A stretch of 64,000 nucleotides of DNA from Candidatus Ozemibacter sibiricus (GCA_003327425.1 QOQW01000004.1:186001-250000), one strand, 5' to 3'. Numbered from the stretch's first letter, positions 27,134 through 38,110 are shown. Notes: generated by a model from the letters alone, not told the origin. Program-made: numbers and translations.

Positions 27134-28384
27134 TCAGGTTTTGCGCTTCTTGACCTTGGCCGAGGGGAACAGGACGTTGTTGAGGATGAGGCGGAAGCCG
27201 GGCGCTTCGCGGCGGTAATCTTCGACCGTGCGGCCGGGGGTGTGGCCGCCGTAGAACGAGAAGAACCCCTTGCCGAGGTAGCCCATCAGATACCTGACCG
27301 AGACTCCATCGTTGTTCTCGGCCAGGATGACCACGCTCTTCTTGATCAACGATCGCCGGAAGGACGTGGTTTCCCCGTCGAACCCGGGCAGGGTGCGCAC
27401 ATGGTTCTGATTGAGCAGACAGGGGATGGGATCGACCTGGGCCGAGAAATCGAACAGCGAGAAGGTAGTGCCGCGACCGGCCCCTGGCACATCGATGTCG
27501 GAATATTCGGAGAGGGCGCCGGTCATCACGGTGAAATCGGTGAAGGCGAAGGTATTGGCGTAGTTCAGCTTCTGGTTGGCCTGCGGATCGGCCGCATCGC
27601 CGTCGAAGAGGCTGGGCACGATGTCGATCCCTTGGGCGGCCAGGGCGATATCGACCGTCTCGGCCGCCGAGCACATGGCGAAGACGAAACCCCCGCCCTC
27701 GACGAACTCCCGCAGCGTTTGGGCGACCCGCTGTTTCATCATCCAGGTCTTGGCGAATCCGAGCTGCCGGGCCAGCTCGCGATCGTCGTCGCCGCCGGCC
27801 TGCTTGTGCCCCTGGCCGGTGAAATCCTTGTGGTGGATGTGGATCCAATCGAAGGCGGACAGGCCGCCCCGCAGGATGCCATCATCATAGATCACTTGGA
27901 ACGGGATGCCGGCATAGCGCAGCACCCCGGCCACCACGTCGGGGCTGTGCGGCGACGGCAGGTAGAGGCCGATGCGAGGCGCCATCTCGAGAGGAACCAC
28001 ATCCATGTTCTCTTCGGTGATCAAGGCCAGGATGGCCCCGACCTCGTCGGCCGACAGCCGTTCGACGGCGACGCCGGCCTGCCGTGCGCCATCGATGATG
28101 CCTTCGTCGTCAGGCAGCAGGAAGCTGCCGCCGCGATAGTTCAACAGCCAGAAGATGTTGGGGGTCGATTTCTCGAGCAGCCGATAGACCAGCCCGTAGG
28201 CCCGGCAATGGTCGGTCTGCACGTTGTCCATCGGCACCAGGAGGGCGGGGGCCCCGCCCTGGGCCCCGACCGGGCCAGAACCGCTCGCCAGCAGCGACCA
28301 GAGCAGACCAGCGACCAGCAGCCCCAGCCGCAGCCGCGGCGCAGCCCCCTGCCCACCAGGCAGGTGGCGCGTTCGTGGTTCCAT
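27134..28384 (-). CDS. Exported protein of a family often labelled asparagine synthetase B
   Basis: 416 residues with a signal-peptide-like segment (about 18-41, ending VGAQG). The body begins ALLVPMDNVQTDHCRAYGLVY and contains WLLNYRGGSF, HHKDFTGQ and GGGFVFAMCSAAETVD. These are hallmarks, as I recall, of secreted proteins common in Bacteroidota that databases call asparagine synthetase B although they lack both its synthetase and N-terminal amidotransferase domains. A glutamine-amidotransferase-like fold is possible, with the Cys of AMCSA at the nucleophile-elbow position, but that is inference. The ATG at 28384 follows GGGAGGCAGGGC. A TTGACA/TACCGT promoter lies at 28495-28523. True function unknown; the trehalose operon lies divergent to it. 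Confidence 0.75.
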   Translation of the reverse strand: MEPRTRHLPGGQGAAPRLRLGLLVAGLLWSLLASGSGPVGAQGGAPALLVPMDNVQTDHCRAYGLVYRLLEKSTPNIFWLLNYRGGSFLLPDDEGIIDGARQAGVAVERLSADEVGAILALITEENMDVVPLEMAPRIGLYLPSPHSPDVVAGVLRYAGIPFQVIYDDGILRGGLSAFDWIHIHHKDFTGQGHKQAGGDDDRELARQLGFAKTWMMKQRVAQTLREFVEGGGFVFAMCSAAETVDIALAAQGIDIVPSLFDGDAADPQANQKLNYANTFAFTDFTVMTGALSEYSDIDVPGAGRGTTFSLFDFSAQVDPIPCLLNQNHVRTLPGFDGETTSFRRSLIKKSVVILAENNDGVSVRYLMGYLGKGFFSFYGGHTPGRTVEDYRREAPGFRLILNNVLFPSAKVKKRKT

Positions 28385-28494
28385 GCCCTGCCTCCCTTCG
28401 GTGGTTCGTGCGAACCCGCTGGCCCGCTCGTGAACCGCCCGACCGCCCCCTGGCGCGTCGATCTGGCGAGGATCACCACCGACGCCACGTCCTC

Positions 28495-28523
28495 ACGGTA
28501 CCCCGCCTCCTGCTTCTTGTCAA
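28495..28523 (-). promoter_or_regulatory. Promoter of the exported protein gene
   Basis: Minus strand TTGACA (28523-28518), 17-bp spacer, TACCGT (28500-28495). The -35 is perfect, the -10 weak. The leader would be about 100 nt. Confidence 0.5.
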
Positions 28524-28560
28524 TCGCCCGCAGTTCGACTCGCCAGCTGGCTGGCTCGCA

Positions 28561-28589
28561 TTGACTCTTCTCGGAAGGAACGGTAGCAT
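28561..28589 (+). promoter_or_regulatory. Promoter of the trehalose operon
   Basis: TTGACT (28561-28566), 17-bp spacer, TAGCAT (28584-28589), giving a start near 28596 and a leader of about 100 nt before the gene at 28700. Confidence 0.6.
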
Positions 28590-28699
28590 GAACCAGGAGA
28601 TCCGGCTTTCCAGGCCCGAGGGAGCCTTATTTCCGGCGACAGCCCTGGGCCGATAGGGCTCGATCGCGTGGTTTCCCAACTTTCCAGGAGAGGAGCGCT

Positions 28700-31010
28700 A
28701 TGGCCGAAGCCCGCGTGCTCATCGTCTCGAACCGACTGCCCGTGACCGTCCGGCTGGAACACGGCAAAGTGCAGGTCTCGCCGTCGGCGGGCGGCCTGGC
28801 CACGGCCATGCGCGGCCCGCACTCCCAGGCCGACTCGCTGTGGATCGGCTGGCCGGGCGATACCTCACGCTTCGGACCAGCCGAGCGGCAGGCCACCGAG
28901 CGGCGCCTGGCCGAGCTGCGGTGCCGTCCGCTCTACCTGACCCCCGGCGAAGTGGCCCATTTCTATGACGGGTTTTCCAACGGGGTGCTGTGGCCGCTCT
29001 ACCACTACCTGACCGACAAGGTCGAACGCGAGGCCTGGACCAACTGGAAGACCTTCGTCGAGGTCAACCAGAAGTTCGCCGATGCGGTGCTGCAAGCCTA
29101 CCAGCCGGGCGACCTCATCTGGATCCACGACTATCAGCTGTCGCTGGTGCCGGGCATGATCCGCAAGCGGGCGCCCGAGGCCACCATCGGGTTCTTCCTG
29201 CACATTCCCTTCCCCTCGTCGGAGGTCTTCCGCATCCTGCCCTGGCGGGTCGAGATCCTGCAGGGCATGATCGGCGCCGATCTGATCGGGTTCCACACCT
29301 ATTCGTATCTGCACCATTTCTCGCGAGCCCTGCTCCATCTGCTCGAACTTCCGACCGTCGACGGCGTGGTGGCCTTGGGCCATCGGCAGGCCATGCTGGG
29401 GGTGTTCCCGATCGGCATCGACACCCCGGCCTTCGAGAAGCTGGCCGCCCAGCCGGAGATCCAGCAGGAGGCCGCCCAGATCAAAGCCGAAAGCGGCGGC
29501 CGCCACCTGATCCTGGGCGTCGATCGACTGGACTACACCAAGGGGCTGCCCCGCCGCCTGCTGGCCATCGAGCGCTTGCTCGAACGCGAGCCCGCCCTGC
29601 GCGACCGCATCCGGTTCGTGCAATTGATCGTTCCCTCGCGCGAAAAGGTCGACACCTACGCGGCCCTGCGCCGGGAACTCGACGAACTGGCCGGCCGCAT
29701 CAACGCCACCTGGGGCACCCTGTCGGCGGTGCCGGTCCATTACCTGTACCGGGGCGTGCCGCTCGAGAAGCTGGTGGCGATATATGCCGCCGCGGATGTC
29801 ATGCTGGTCACGCCCTTGCGCGACGGCATGAACCTCGTCGCCAAGGAATTCATCGCCTGCCAGCCCCACGCGTCGGGCGTGCTCATCCTCAGCGAGTTCG
29901 CGGGGGCGGCCGCCGAGCTGGTCGAGGCCCTGCTGGTCAACCCCTATGACGTCGACCGGCTCGCCTTGCAGATCAAACGGGCCATCCAGATGCCGGCCGA
30001 GGAACGGCAGACCCGCATGGCCAGCCTGCGAGCCCGGGTGCGCGGCTTCGACGCGCACGTCTGGGCGGCCGCCTTCCTCGAGGCGCTGCAGGCCGCGGCC
30101 CACCGCCGGGTGATCCCCGGCGCCGCTCCGCGGGTTTCTGATGAGGCCGAGGTCGAGCGGCTGCTGGGCCGCGTCAGCGGCTTCGACCCGCTGCATGTCG
30201 TCCTCGATTACGACGGCACCCTGGTGCCTTTCGCACCCACGCCCGACCTCGCCCGCCCCGACCCCGAGCTGCTCGATCTGCTCCGCGCCCTGGCCGCCCG
30301 TCCCCGCACCCAGGTCCATCTGCTCAGCGGCCGCACCCGCGACAGCCTGGAGCGCTGGTTCGGCCAGCTCCCGATCCACCTCCACGCCGAGCATGGCTTC
30401 TGGTCCCGCGTGGCTGGCGGCACCGGCGCCTGGCGGGCCTTGTTGCCGACCACGCCCGCCTGGCTGCCGCGGGTTCGCGCCTTCCTCGAGCAATGGACCC
30501 GCGATACCCCCGGCTCGATGATCGAAGAGAAGACCAACGGCATCGTCTGGCATTACCGGCTGGTGGTTGCCGATTTCGGACCGCTGCGGGCCCGCGCCCT
30601 GCTGCAGGCCTTGCGCGACAACTTCGCCGAGCCCGATCTCGAAGTGCTCGAGGGGGAAAAAGCCGTCGAGATCCGGCGGCGCGGCGTCCACAAAGGCGTG
30701 GTCATCCAGCGCCTGATCGAAGAATCGGCTGGCGCCGCCCAGTTCCTGGCCATGGGCGACGACCGCACCGACGAGGACATGTTCCAGACCATCGGGGCCG
30801 CCGGCGTGGCCATCCATGTCGGTCCGGGCCCCTCGCTGGCCACGCACCGCCTCGAAGACCACGACGCCGCCCGTCGCTTCCTGCAAGCCCTGCTGGCTCG
30901 CGAACCGGCCAGACCTGCCGATCGTCACCCGGCCCTTTCTTCTCCAGCGCCCGGCCACCACGACCCCGGGGCGGCGACGGTTCATTCCCGCCAGGAGGTC
31001 TCTCCGAACG

Positions 31011-31021
<11 letters not shown>
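28700..31021 (+). CDS. otsAB: Trehalose-6-phosphate synthase/phosphatase fusion (OtsA-OtsB)
   Basis: 773 residues. The N-terminal GT20 synthase (about 1-470) has [47 protein letters not shown] and [12 protein letters not shown], the expected UDP-glucose and glucose-6-phosphate contacts. The C-terminal HAD phosphatase (about 490-745) has LDYDGTLVP with the catalytic aspartates, LSGRTRDSL and [11 protein letters not shown]. Together they convert UDP-glucose plus glucose-6-phosphate to trehalose through trehalose-6-phosphate. Fused forms occur in several bacterial phyla. The start follows AGGAGAGGAG. The stop overlaps the next gene by 11 bp, so synthesis and interconversion enzymes are cotranslated, suggesting an osmolyte or stress role. 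Confidence 0.95.
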
Positions 31022-32642
<1,621 letters not shown>

Positions 32643-32819
32643 CCGCCCTGACCGGCCGCCAGACGAGGTCGATCAGACCGTCCGCGGGGGTTTGATGCCG
32701 CGGCCCGCGCGGGCCGACCGGCCCTTTCCGGCTCCTCGGCCGCAGGACAGGCGGGCGCCCCCCCGGCCAGCCCGCCAGCCGTCCATCGCTGACTGCCGCC
32801 GACCGAGGCCGCCGCCCGG

Positions 32820-34583
32820 TCACCGCATGAGTGGCGAGGGGAGCAGAAGCGGAGGCGGGAAGGTGCGGGCGAACCCGCGCCAGGCGTGCTGCCACGCCGA
32901 CCGCCCGAGACGGGCCCAGACGAGCGACAGATCGAGGTTCGACAGCAGGGTCCGGTAGCGGGCGGGGCGATCCCACCAGGGGGTGGCCAGGTCGAGCCAG
33001 CGCCCAGGCAGCTCGTCGAGCAGCAGACCGGCGAGGAAACGCCCCAGCTCGACATCGGCATCGAAAGCGGGGTCGAGATCGAGCAGCACGCCGTCGAGCG
33101 TGAACAAGGCCTTGCGGAACAGGAGCAGGTCGCGGGGGAAGACCACGCCGCGGCGCAGCAGCCCATCGACCAGCTCGACGGCCCGCCCCAGCCACGACAT
33201 CCGCCGTGCTCCCGCCTCCGCCGGGATTGCGCCGCCCGATTCCCCGCTGCTTTCGGCCATGAGCGCGGCGACCAGCTCGGCCGCCAGGGCGGGCGCGCCC
33301 GCGGTCGGCCGGGCCAGACGCTGCAGGCAGACCGTGGCCCGGCTGGCATCTTCGGTCATCACCGCCAAAGCGAGCTGCACCAGGGCTTCCCGCTGGGGGC
33401 GGGTCAGCCGACCGGTCTGGCTCCAATCGAGGAAGCCCCACCGCCCGTGGCCGTCGACCGACTCGTGCCAGAGCATGTTCCCCGCATGCGGATCGCCATG
33501 GAACACCGTCGCCTCGCCTTCGTCGAACAGCGGCTCCAGAATCAGCAAACGGAAGAGTTGTCGTGCCTGATCAGCGCGGAGCCGGCTGGAGAACTGACCC
33601 GGATCGGCCTCGGAGTCTTCGGGGTGGACTGATCCCGGCGCTCCTTTGGGCCCCGGCAGACGGGACATGACGGTCATCTCGGCGGTCGAGAACGGCAGAA
33701 CGACGGGCACCGCCCCCGGGGCGCGGCCGGCATAGAAGGCGGCCGCCTCGCGCAGATGGCCTTGCTCGCCAGCCAGATCGAGTTCGCGCGCCAGGCCGTC
33801 GCGCACCTCGCCGAACAGCGCGGGGAAATCCACGCGGCCGATGGCATAGCCGGTCTGGCGCGCCTGCAGGCGGCGGGCCACCTCGGCGAGCAGCGCCATC
33901 TCTTCAGGCAGGCGGCGGGCGGCTTCCGGCTTGACCAGCTTGGCCACCGCCTCGTGCCAGGGTTCAGCGCGCCCGCGCCGGCGCCAGCGCAACGGCATCA
34001 CCAGACCGACGCTGCCTTCGGCCAACACGGTCTCGGCGATCTCGAACTCATACTGGTCGCGCCAAGGGGCGAGACCGGCCTCGACCCGGCGCCGGCCGAC
34101 CGCAGCCTCGGTCTGGCGGATGCCGTCCTCGAGCCGCCGCAGCAGCCGGCTCAGCGCGGGATCGAGCCCCGACCGCCGGGCGATCATCTGGCCCAGCTTC
34201 CACAGGGTGGGCAGCCCGGTCGCCAGCGCGACCAGCCGCTCCCCGGGCGGGATGTCGGGAGGCAGCAGCCATTGCGCCACCAGCAGATCATGCAGTCGCT
34301 CTTGGGGCAACCGCTCGAGCAGGAAGGTCACGCCGTCGGCGACCACCGGCCGGAAGGCGGCATGCCGCTCGGGAATCGCCTGGTCCAGACGGCATTCGCG
34401 CAACAGGCCGGCGATGATCCGGGCCCGCCAGGGGTCGAGGTCGACCTGGGCGAGCTGCGCGCGCAGACGGGCCTCCTGCTCGGCGGGCGACTCCTCCCAC
34501 AGGCCGGGAAGGGCGATGGCCATCCAGGTGCGTTGCGTCGCCAGCGGCAGATCGGCCAGCATTTCAAGCAGAGCAGAATCCAT
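32820..34583 (-). CDS. ABC1/UbiB-like atypical protein kinase
   Basis: 587 residues. The kinase-like core has an Ala/Gly-rich loop (VLAEGSVGLVMPL), an invariant Lys in AVAKLVKPEA, the ABC1 ExD-type helix (ARELDLAGEQGHL), HGDPHAGNML as catalytic loop and FLDWSQTGRL in place of DFG. These are the signatures of the ABC1/ADCK/UbiB family, linked to lipid or quinone metabolism. The N-terminal about 190 residues and C-terminal about 150 residues are helical and family-variable. No ubiquinone or menaquinone genes are nearby. The start at 34583 follows GGAGGAC. A good promoter (34602-34630) and two copies of a palindrome lie upstream, implying specific regulation. Confidence 0.8.
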   Translation of the reverse strand: MDSALLEMLADLPLATQRTWMAIALPGLWEESPAEQEARLRAQLAQVDLDPWRARIIAGLLRECRLDQAIPERHAAFRPVVADGVTFLLERLPQERLHDLLVAQWLLPPDIPPGERLVALATGLPTLWKLGQMIARRSGLDPALSRLLRRLEDGIRQTEAAVGRRRVEAGLAPWRDQYEFEIAETVLAEGSVGLVMPLRWRRRGRAEPWHEAVAKLVKPEAARRLPEEMALLAEVARRLQARQTGYAIGRVDFPALFGEVRDGLARELDLAGEQGHLREAAAFYAGRAPGAVPVVLPFSTAEMTVMSRLPGPKGAPGSVHPEDSEADPGQFSSRLRADQARQLFRLLILEPLFDEGEATVFHGDPHAGNMLWHESVDGHGRWGFLDWSQTGRLTRPQREALVQLALAVMTEDASRATVCLQRLARPTAGAPALAAELVAALMAESSGESGGAIPAEAGARRMSWLGRAVELVDGLLRRGVVFPRDLLLFRKALFTLDGVLLDLDPAFDADVELGRFLAGLLLDELPGRWLDLATPWWDRPARYRTLLSNLDLSLVWARLGRSAWQHAWRGFARTFPPPLLLPSPLMR

Positions 34584-34601
34584 CGGGCGTCCTCCGGCCG
34601 C

Positions 34602-34630
34602 AGGATACCAGATTCGCCGCCCGGTCGCAA
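34602..34630 (-). promoter_or_regulatory. Promoter of the ABC1-like kinase gene
   Basis: Minus strand TTGCGA (34630-34625), 17-bp spacer ending TGG, TATCCT (34607-34602), so it is also an extended -10 (TGGTATCCT). The start would be near 34595, leaving a 12-nt leader that contains GGAGGA. Confidence 0.65.
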
Positions 34631-34637
34631 GCCCTGA

Positions 34638-34652
34638 TTTTGCGACGCAAAA
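34638..34652. promoter_or_regulatory. Palindromic operator candidate, copy 1
   Basis: TTTTGCGACGCAAAA is a perfect 7-1-7 inverted repeat (extended by A and T on either side). It lies just upstream of the -35 element of the ABC1-like kinase promoter, where an activator or repressor would bind. Confidence 0.55.
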
Positions 34653-34728
34653 TGCGCGCCCTTCGATCGCCGTCGTCGCAAAGATGATACTTTCCCAGCG
34701 ACCTCAGCCCTTCGCCCGCGGCGTAGTT

Positions 34729-34743
34729 TTTTGCGACACAAAA
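34729..34743. promoter_or_regulatory. Palindromic operator candidate, copy 2
   Basis: TTTTGCGACACAAAA matches copy 1 in 14 of 15 positions and lies 91 bp from it, between the ABC1-like kinase gene and the end of the EamA gene. Confidence 0.5.
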
Positions 34744-34778
34744 CCGGTCGAATCCGCCTGAGTGGGCGGGCCCGCGGG

Positions 34779-35207
34779 TCACCAGAACAGCAGCAGGCTG
34801 CCCAGGAAGATGAGGCCGCCGCCCAGGCCGGCCCGCCAGCCGATCGGCTCGCCGAGGATGGCCCAGGCCAGGCCCATGGTCAGCACCGGCGCTCCGCCGA
34901 ACAGGAAGGGGAACAGGGTCGCCACCGACCGGTCGCGCAACGCCACGTAGTAGCAGTATTGCGCCAGAAGCAGGGAAATGACGCCGCTGACCCCAAACGC
35001 CAGCCACTCCCGGCCCCCCAGCTCGGCCAGCCCTTCCCGCAGGGCCGGCGAGCAGGCCAGCCCCGGCAGCAGGACGACCGCCGCCACCAGCAGGCGTGCG
35101 ACCACTCCGGCCGGAGGGGCCGGCCGCCCGGCCAGGGCGAGCTTGTCGACGATCGGAATGATCGCCCACAGCACGAACGTCACCCCGACGGCCAGCCGCC
35201 CGCTCAT
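34779..35207 (-). CDS. Small EamA/DMT-superfamily membrane transporter
   Basis: 142 residues with four to five hydrophobic spans (about 5-25, 32-55, 68-90, 96-115, 122-142). It is half the usual 300 residues of two-repeat EamA exporters and corresponds to a single EamA repeat (RDRSVATLFPFLFGGAPVLTMGLAWAILGEPIGW is the characteristic second half, shown here as two runs: RDRSVATLFPF and APVLTMGLAWAILGEP). Single-repeat members exist and act as dimers. It starts 4 bp after the csoR stop, so both are one operon; the substrate could be a metal or a metabolite controlled by the CsoR-type regulator, which is inference. Confidence 0.75.
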   Translation of the reverse strand: MSGRLAVGVTFVLWAIIPIVDKLALAGRPAPPAGVVARLLVAAVVLLPGLACSPALREGLAELGGREWLAFGVSGVISLLLAQYCYYVALRDRSVATLFPFLFGGAPVLTMGLAWAILGEPIGWRAGLGGGLIFLGSLLLFW

Positions 35208-35211
35208 GGCC

Positions 35212-35493
35212 TCACCAGAGCTGGGTCAGCAGGTGCTCGATCTCTTCGACGGCGGCCGTCGCCTGCTTCTGCCGGATGGCATCGCCGATGCAATGGTGGA
35301 CGTGATCCATCAGCACGATCCGCCGGGTGTTCTCGAGGGCGACGAGCACCGCCTTCATCTGCTGCAGGATCTCGTGGCAGGGCTTCTCGGCGGCCAGCAT
35401 CCGCCGGATGGCCTCGACGTGCCCGGCGATCCGCGCCAGTCGTCGATCGACATCGGGATGGGATGGGTGCGCGGGACGGGTCGGCTGCGACAT
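35212..35493 (-). CDS. csoR: CsoR-family metal-sensing repressor
   Basis: 93 residues, an all-helical DUF156 protein. It carries RLARIAGHVEAIRRML (the DNA-contacting helix region), Cys in KPCHEIL and the H-x3-C set in DHVHHC, which together form the Cys-His-Cys copper(I) site of CsoR. RcnR and FrmR relatives differ at these positions, so a copper-type sensor is favoured. AGGAGGTGGCCC precedes the chosen ATG; a longer in-frame start at 35577 has no Shine-Dalgarno. The partner gene is an EamA transporter rather than CopA. A G-tract palindrome at 35647-35662 is a candidate operator. Confidence 0.85.
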   Translation of the reverse strand: MSQPTRPAHPSHPDVDRRLARIAGHVEAIRRMLAAEKPCHEILQQMKAVLVALENTRRIVLMDHVHHCIGDAIRQKQATAAVEEIEHLLTQLW

Positions 35494-35646
35494 GGGCCAC
35501 CTCCTGATATGGCATCTCCTGATTCGGCATATCCCCCCCCCGCCATGGTTCGGTGGCACAGACACTTCCAGAGACATATTGCGCCATGCCGAAGCTAACT
35601 ATGCCCATGGAATGGTAGTTCCGATGAGAGGGCGATGCGCCTTATC

Positions 35647-35662
35647 CTATCCCCCAGGATAG
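35647..35662. promoter_or_regulatory. Candidate CsoR operator
   Basis: CTATCCCCCAGGATAG is a 6-4-6 inverted repeat with a central C/G tract, the general layout recognised by CsoR/RcnR/FrmR proteins. It lies about 155 bp upstream of csoR. Confidence 0.45.
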
Positions 35663-35915
35663 CATAGAACATCCCAGCTGCCAACCCGGCCGGCCGATGC
35701 CCCGTGGCCAACACCGAGCGCCTGGCAGAGACCCCCAAACAGGAAGAGCCCCCCGGTGTCCGCTGGGATCGCCCAGGGCCGCCGCCCCCGGACCTCCTCA
35801 GCCCCTTTGCCACGGCGAGGCGAGCCGGCCCGAGCGCGTTTCCCGCCTCACAAGCCGCCCCCAAGACCCCAGCCCCGGCCTGACGTGGCGGCATTCCGCC
35901 CCGACGGGAAAATTC

Positions 35916-35924
35916 TGGTATAGT
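35916..35924 (+). promoter_or_regulatory. Extended -10 promoter of the HD-GYP gene
   Basis: TGGTATAGT with no good -35 element. The start would be near 35931, with AGGAGG in the short leader before the ATG at 35954. Confidence 0.5.
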
Positions 35925-35953
35925 ACCGGGGAACGCGGACAAAGGAGGATGCC

Positions 35954-36913
35954 ATGAAACCATTGGAGCTGAGTTCCATCGCCGAGGTCTGGCGATCCGC
36001 CCTGACCATCCTCGAGGACAGCCTCCGGCCCTATGGCAGCGACCTCCAGATCTGGTTCCCCTGGGGAAAGACCTGGCGTGGCCACGACCGCAAAGGCATG
36101 CTCCCGCCCACCGACCTTCCCCACGACCTGGGCCAGGCCAAGGGCGCCCGCTTCGGCGGCCGCCTCTGGACCTGTCTGCCCGCCGGCCAGGTGAGCTGGC
36201 TGCTCTGCCTGAAACCGGCCTCGCCCCCCGGCCCCGATCTGGCGGGCTGGACCCCCGGCCCGCGCGAGTCGGCTCCCCTGGCCCTCCTTGCCGAATTCCT
36301 GCGCCTGGAAGGGTTGCTCGGCCTCACCATCAAGGTGCTGGAGCACCGCGCCAGCGAACGCGCCGGCCACTGGGATCGCGTCCGCCACCTGGCGGTCGCC
36401 GTCGGCCGCCAGCTCGGCCTTTCCCCGGCCGAACTGGTCGATCTCGAGCTGACCGCCCTCCTGCACGATCTGGGCAAAGTGGCCCTGCCCGCCGACATCC
36501 TCGAAGAGACCCGGCCCCTGACACCCGCCGAACGCCGCCAGGTCGAGAGCCATTCCCTGGTCGGGGCCGGCATGATCCGCGAGATTCCAGGCCTGGAGCG
36601 GGTGGCCGACTACGTCCAGTCCCACCATGAAGCCCCCGATGGCTCTGGGTATCCCCGCGGTCTCGCCGGCGCCGATATTCCCCTGATCTCCCTGATCGTC
36701 GGCGCCGTCGATGCGTTCGACGCCATGACGCATTACCGGCCGTACGCCTCGGAACGCACGTACAAGGAATCGATCCAGGAGATGATCGCCCAGACCGGCA
36801 AGTACGACGACCGGGTGCTCTGGGCCCTGCAGGATGTGCTGCGCCGCCTGGGCATCCTCGATACCCATCCGATGGTCAATCCGCCGGCGGCCGACCAGGA
36901 AGCCCGCCCATGA
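35954..36913 (+). CDS. HD-GYP-type phosphodiesterase, soluble
   Basis: 319 residues. The N-terminal about 120 residues are an unrecognised domain, possibly a degenerate GAF-like sensor. The HD-GYP domain (about 120-305) has HDLGK at 171-175, SHSLVGAGMI, HH at 224-225, DGSGYP at 229-234 and GAVDAFDAMTHYRPY. The family degrades c-di-GMP (or cGAMP) to linear products using a di-iron or tri-iron site; these ligands appear present, with GYP itself conserved. No membrane span or receiver domain. AGGAGG precedes the ATG. It may counteract the GGDEF protein at the left edge, though the two are not linked. Confidence 0.88.
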   Translation: MKPLELSSIAEVWRSALTILEDSLRPYGSDLQIWFPWGKTWRGHDRKGMLPPTDLPHDLGQAKGARFGGRLWTCLPAGQVSWLLCLKPASPPGPDLAGWTPGPRESAPLALLAEFLRLEGLLGLTIKVLEHRASERAGHWDRVRHLAVAVGRQLGLSPAELVDLELTALLHDLGKVALPADILEETRPLTPAERRQVESHSLVGAGMIREIPGLERVADYVQSHHEAPDGSGYPRGLAGADIPLISLIVGAVDAFDAMTHYRPYASERTYKESIQEMIAQTGKYDDRVLWALQDVLRRLGILDTHPMVNPPAADQEARP

Positions 36914-37085
36914 CCGCGCCTGGCCTGGGCCGCGCCAGCCCGCCCCGCTGGACCGCCCCATGTCTCCCGTTTGCCGCATTCGACGCCATCGTCTTAGCCA
37001 CCAGCCTCTGGCGGCGCCCCCGCTCACGCCCCGCGGGGCGAGCCGCCCCTTCCCGCCTCGACACCACCCCCGGAGGTCTCCCTGC

Positions 37086-38081
37086 ATGATGCCTCGCTCC
37101 CGCGCTTCGCTCCTGGTGACCGTTCTCGCCCTGGCCATCGCCGTCCTGCCGGCCGGGTCCATCGCCCGGGCCGAACCCCGGACCGAACCCCGGCCCGCTC
37201 TCCGGATCGGTGTCGTGCTGTCGATCGGCGGGCTCCAGGACCATGCCTACAACGACGCCACCTATGCGGGCGTCCAGAACCTCCGGCAGCGGCCGGGCTG
37301 TCTGGTCGACGTGATCGAACCCGGCGATGCCGCGGCCATCGAACCCGCGCTCGAGCATTTCGCCCGCCAGGGCCACGACCTCATCGTCGGGGTGGGCATC
37401 TTCGCCAACGAGCCCATCCGCCGCGTGGCCGAACGCCATCCCGATCGCGCGTTCGCCCTCTTCGACTCGGTCGTCACCCTGCCCAATGTCCTGTCGATCC
37501 TGTTCAACGAAGAAGAGGGCTCGTTCTACGCCGGTGCGGTCGCCGGCCTGCTCACGCGCAGCCAGACCGTCGGGTTCCTCGGCGGCATGGTATCGCCCAT
37601 CATCAAATGCTTCGAGAGCGGATTCCAGAAGGGGGTGACCTTCGTCAATCCCAAAGCCCGAGTGCTCGTCCGCTACGCCGGCGACACCCCCGCCGCCTTC
37701 CACTCCCCCGAGATCGGCAGCCGCCTGGGCCGCGAACTGGCCGAGGCCGGCGCCGACCTGATCTTCCACGCCGCCGGGCGCACCGGATTGGGACTGATCC
37801 AGGCCGCCCGCCAGGGCCGCTTCCTGGTGATCGGCGTCGATGGCGACCAGACGACCCTGGCCCCCGGCAAAATCGTGGCCAGCCTGGTCAAACGGCTCGA
37901 TGTGGCCCTCGACCGCGCCTTCCGCACGGTGGCCGAAGGTCGATTCAAAGGCGGAGTGCTGACGCTCGGCCTGGCCGACGCCGGGATCGAACTGGTGCTC
38001 TCCCGGTTCAATAAAGACCGATTCACCTCGCTGGTGCAGGACCGCCTGCGCGAGGTGGAAGCCTTCCTGCTGCACAAGTGA
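37086..38081 (+). CDS. BMP-family substrate-binding lipoprotein-like protein
   Basis: 331 residues with a signal peptide (about 5-30, ending ARAEP; no lipobox cysteine). The body matches the Bmp/Med/PnrA fold: IGVVLSIGGLQDHAYNDATYAG near the N-terminus, GVGIFANEPI, NEEEGSFYAGAVAGLLT, VGFLGGM, FESGFQKG and IGVDGDQT. This family binds nucleosides or similar ligands for ABC importers. The permease and ATPase genes are not adjacent, so they lie elsewhere or the protein serves as a sensor. Two consecutive ATGs (37086 and 37089) follow GGAGGT; the first is used here. The 172-bp gap upstream holds nothing clear. Confidence 0.87.
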   Translation: MMPRSRASLLVTVLALAIAVLPAGSIARAEPRTEPRPALRIGVVLSIGGLQDHAYNDATYAGVQNLRQRPGCLVDVIEPGDAAAIEPALEHFARQGHDLIVGVGIFANEPIRRVAERHPDRAFALFDSVVTLPNVLSILFNEEEGSFYAGAVAGLLTRSQTVGFLGGMVSPIIKCFESGFQKGVTFVNPKARVLVRYAGDTPAAFHSPEIGSRLGRELAEAGADLIFHAAGRTGLGLIQAARQGRFLVIGVDGDQTTLAPGKIVASLVKRLDVALDRAFRTVAEGRFKGGVLTLGLADAGIELVLSRFNKDRFTSLVQDRLREVEAFLLHK

Positions 38082-38110
38082 TGATCCGATCCACCCTGGA
38101 GGTGCTCGCG

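Larger units (their letters stand above)
28385..28699. other. Divergent intergenic region with two promoters
   Basis: This 315-bp stretch separates the minus-strand exported protein gene from the plus-strand trehalose operon. It contains a promoter candidate for each direction (28495-28523 and 28561-28589). I see no RNA gene or repeat in the remainder. Confidence 0.6.
35494..35953. other. Intergenic region between csoR and the HD-GYP gene
   Basis: About 460 bp. It holds a G-tract (nine C on the plus strand near 35533-35541), a CsoR-type palindrome (35647-35662), a short direct repeat (ATCAGGAG twice on the minus strand before csoR) and, near the right end, an extended -10 promoter for the HD-GYP gene. 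I found no credible gene in it. Confidence 0.5.

Noticed and set aside
28588-28656. A 22-codon leader-peptide-like frame before the trehalose operon
   Set aside because: Its ATG overlaps the predicted -10 element, so it would not be transcribed from that promoter. No regulatory codon run is visible.
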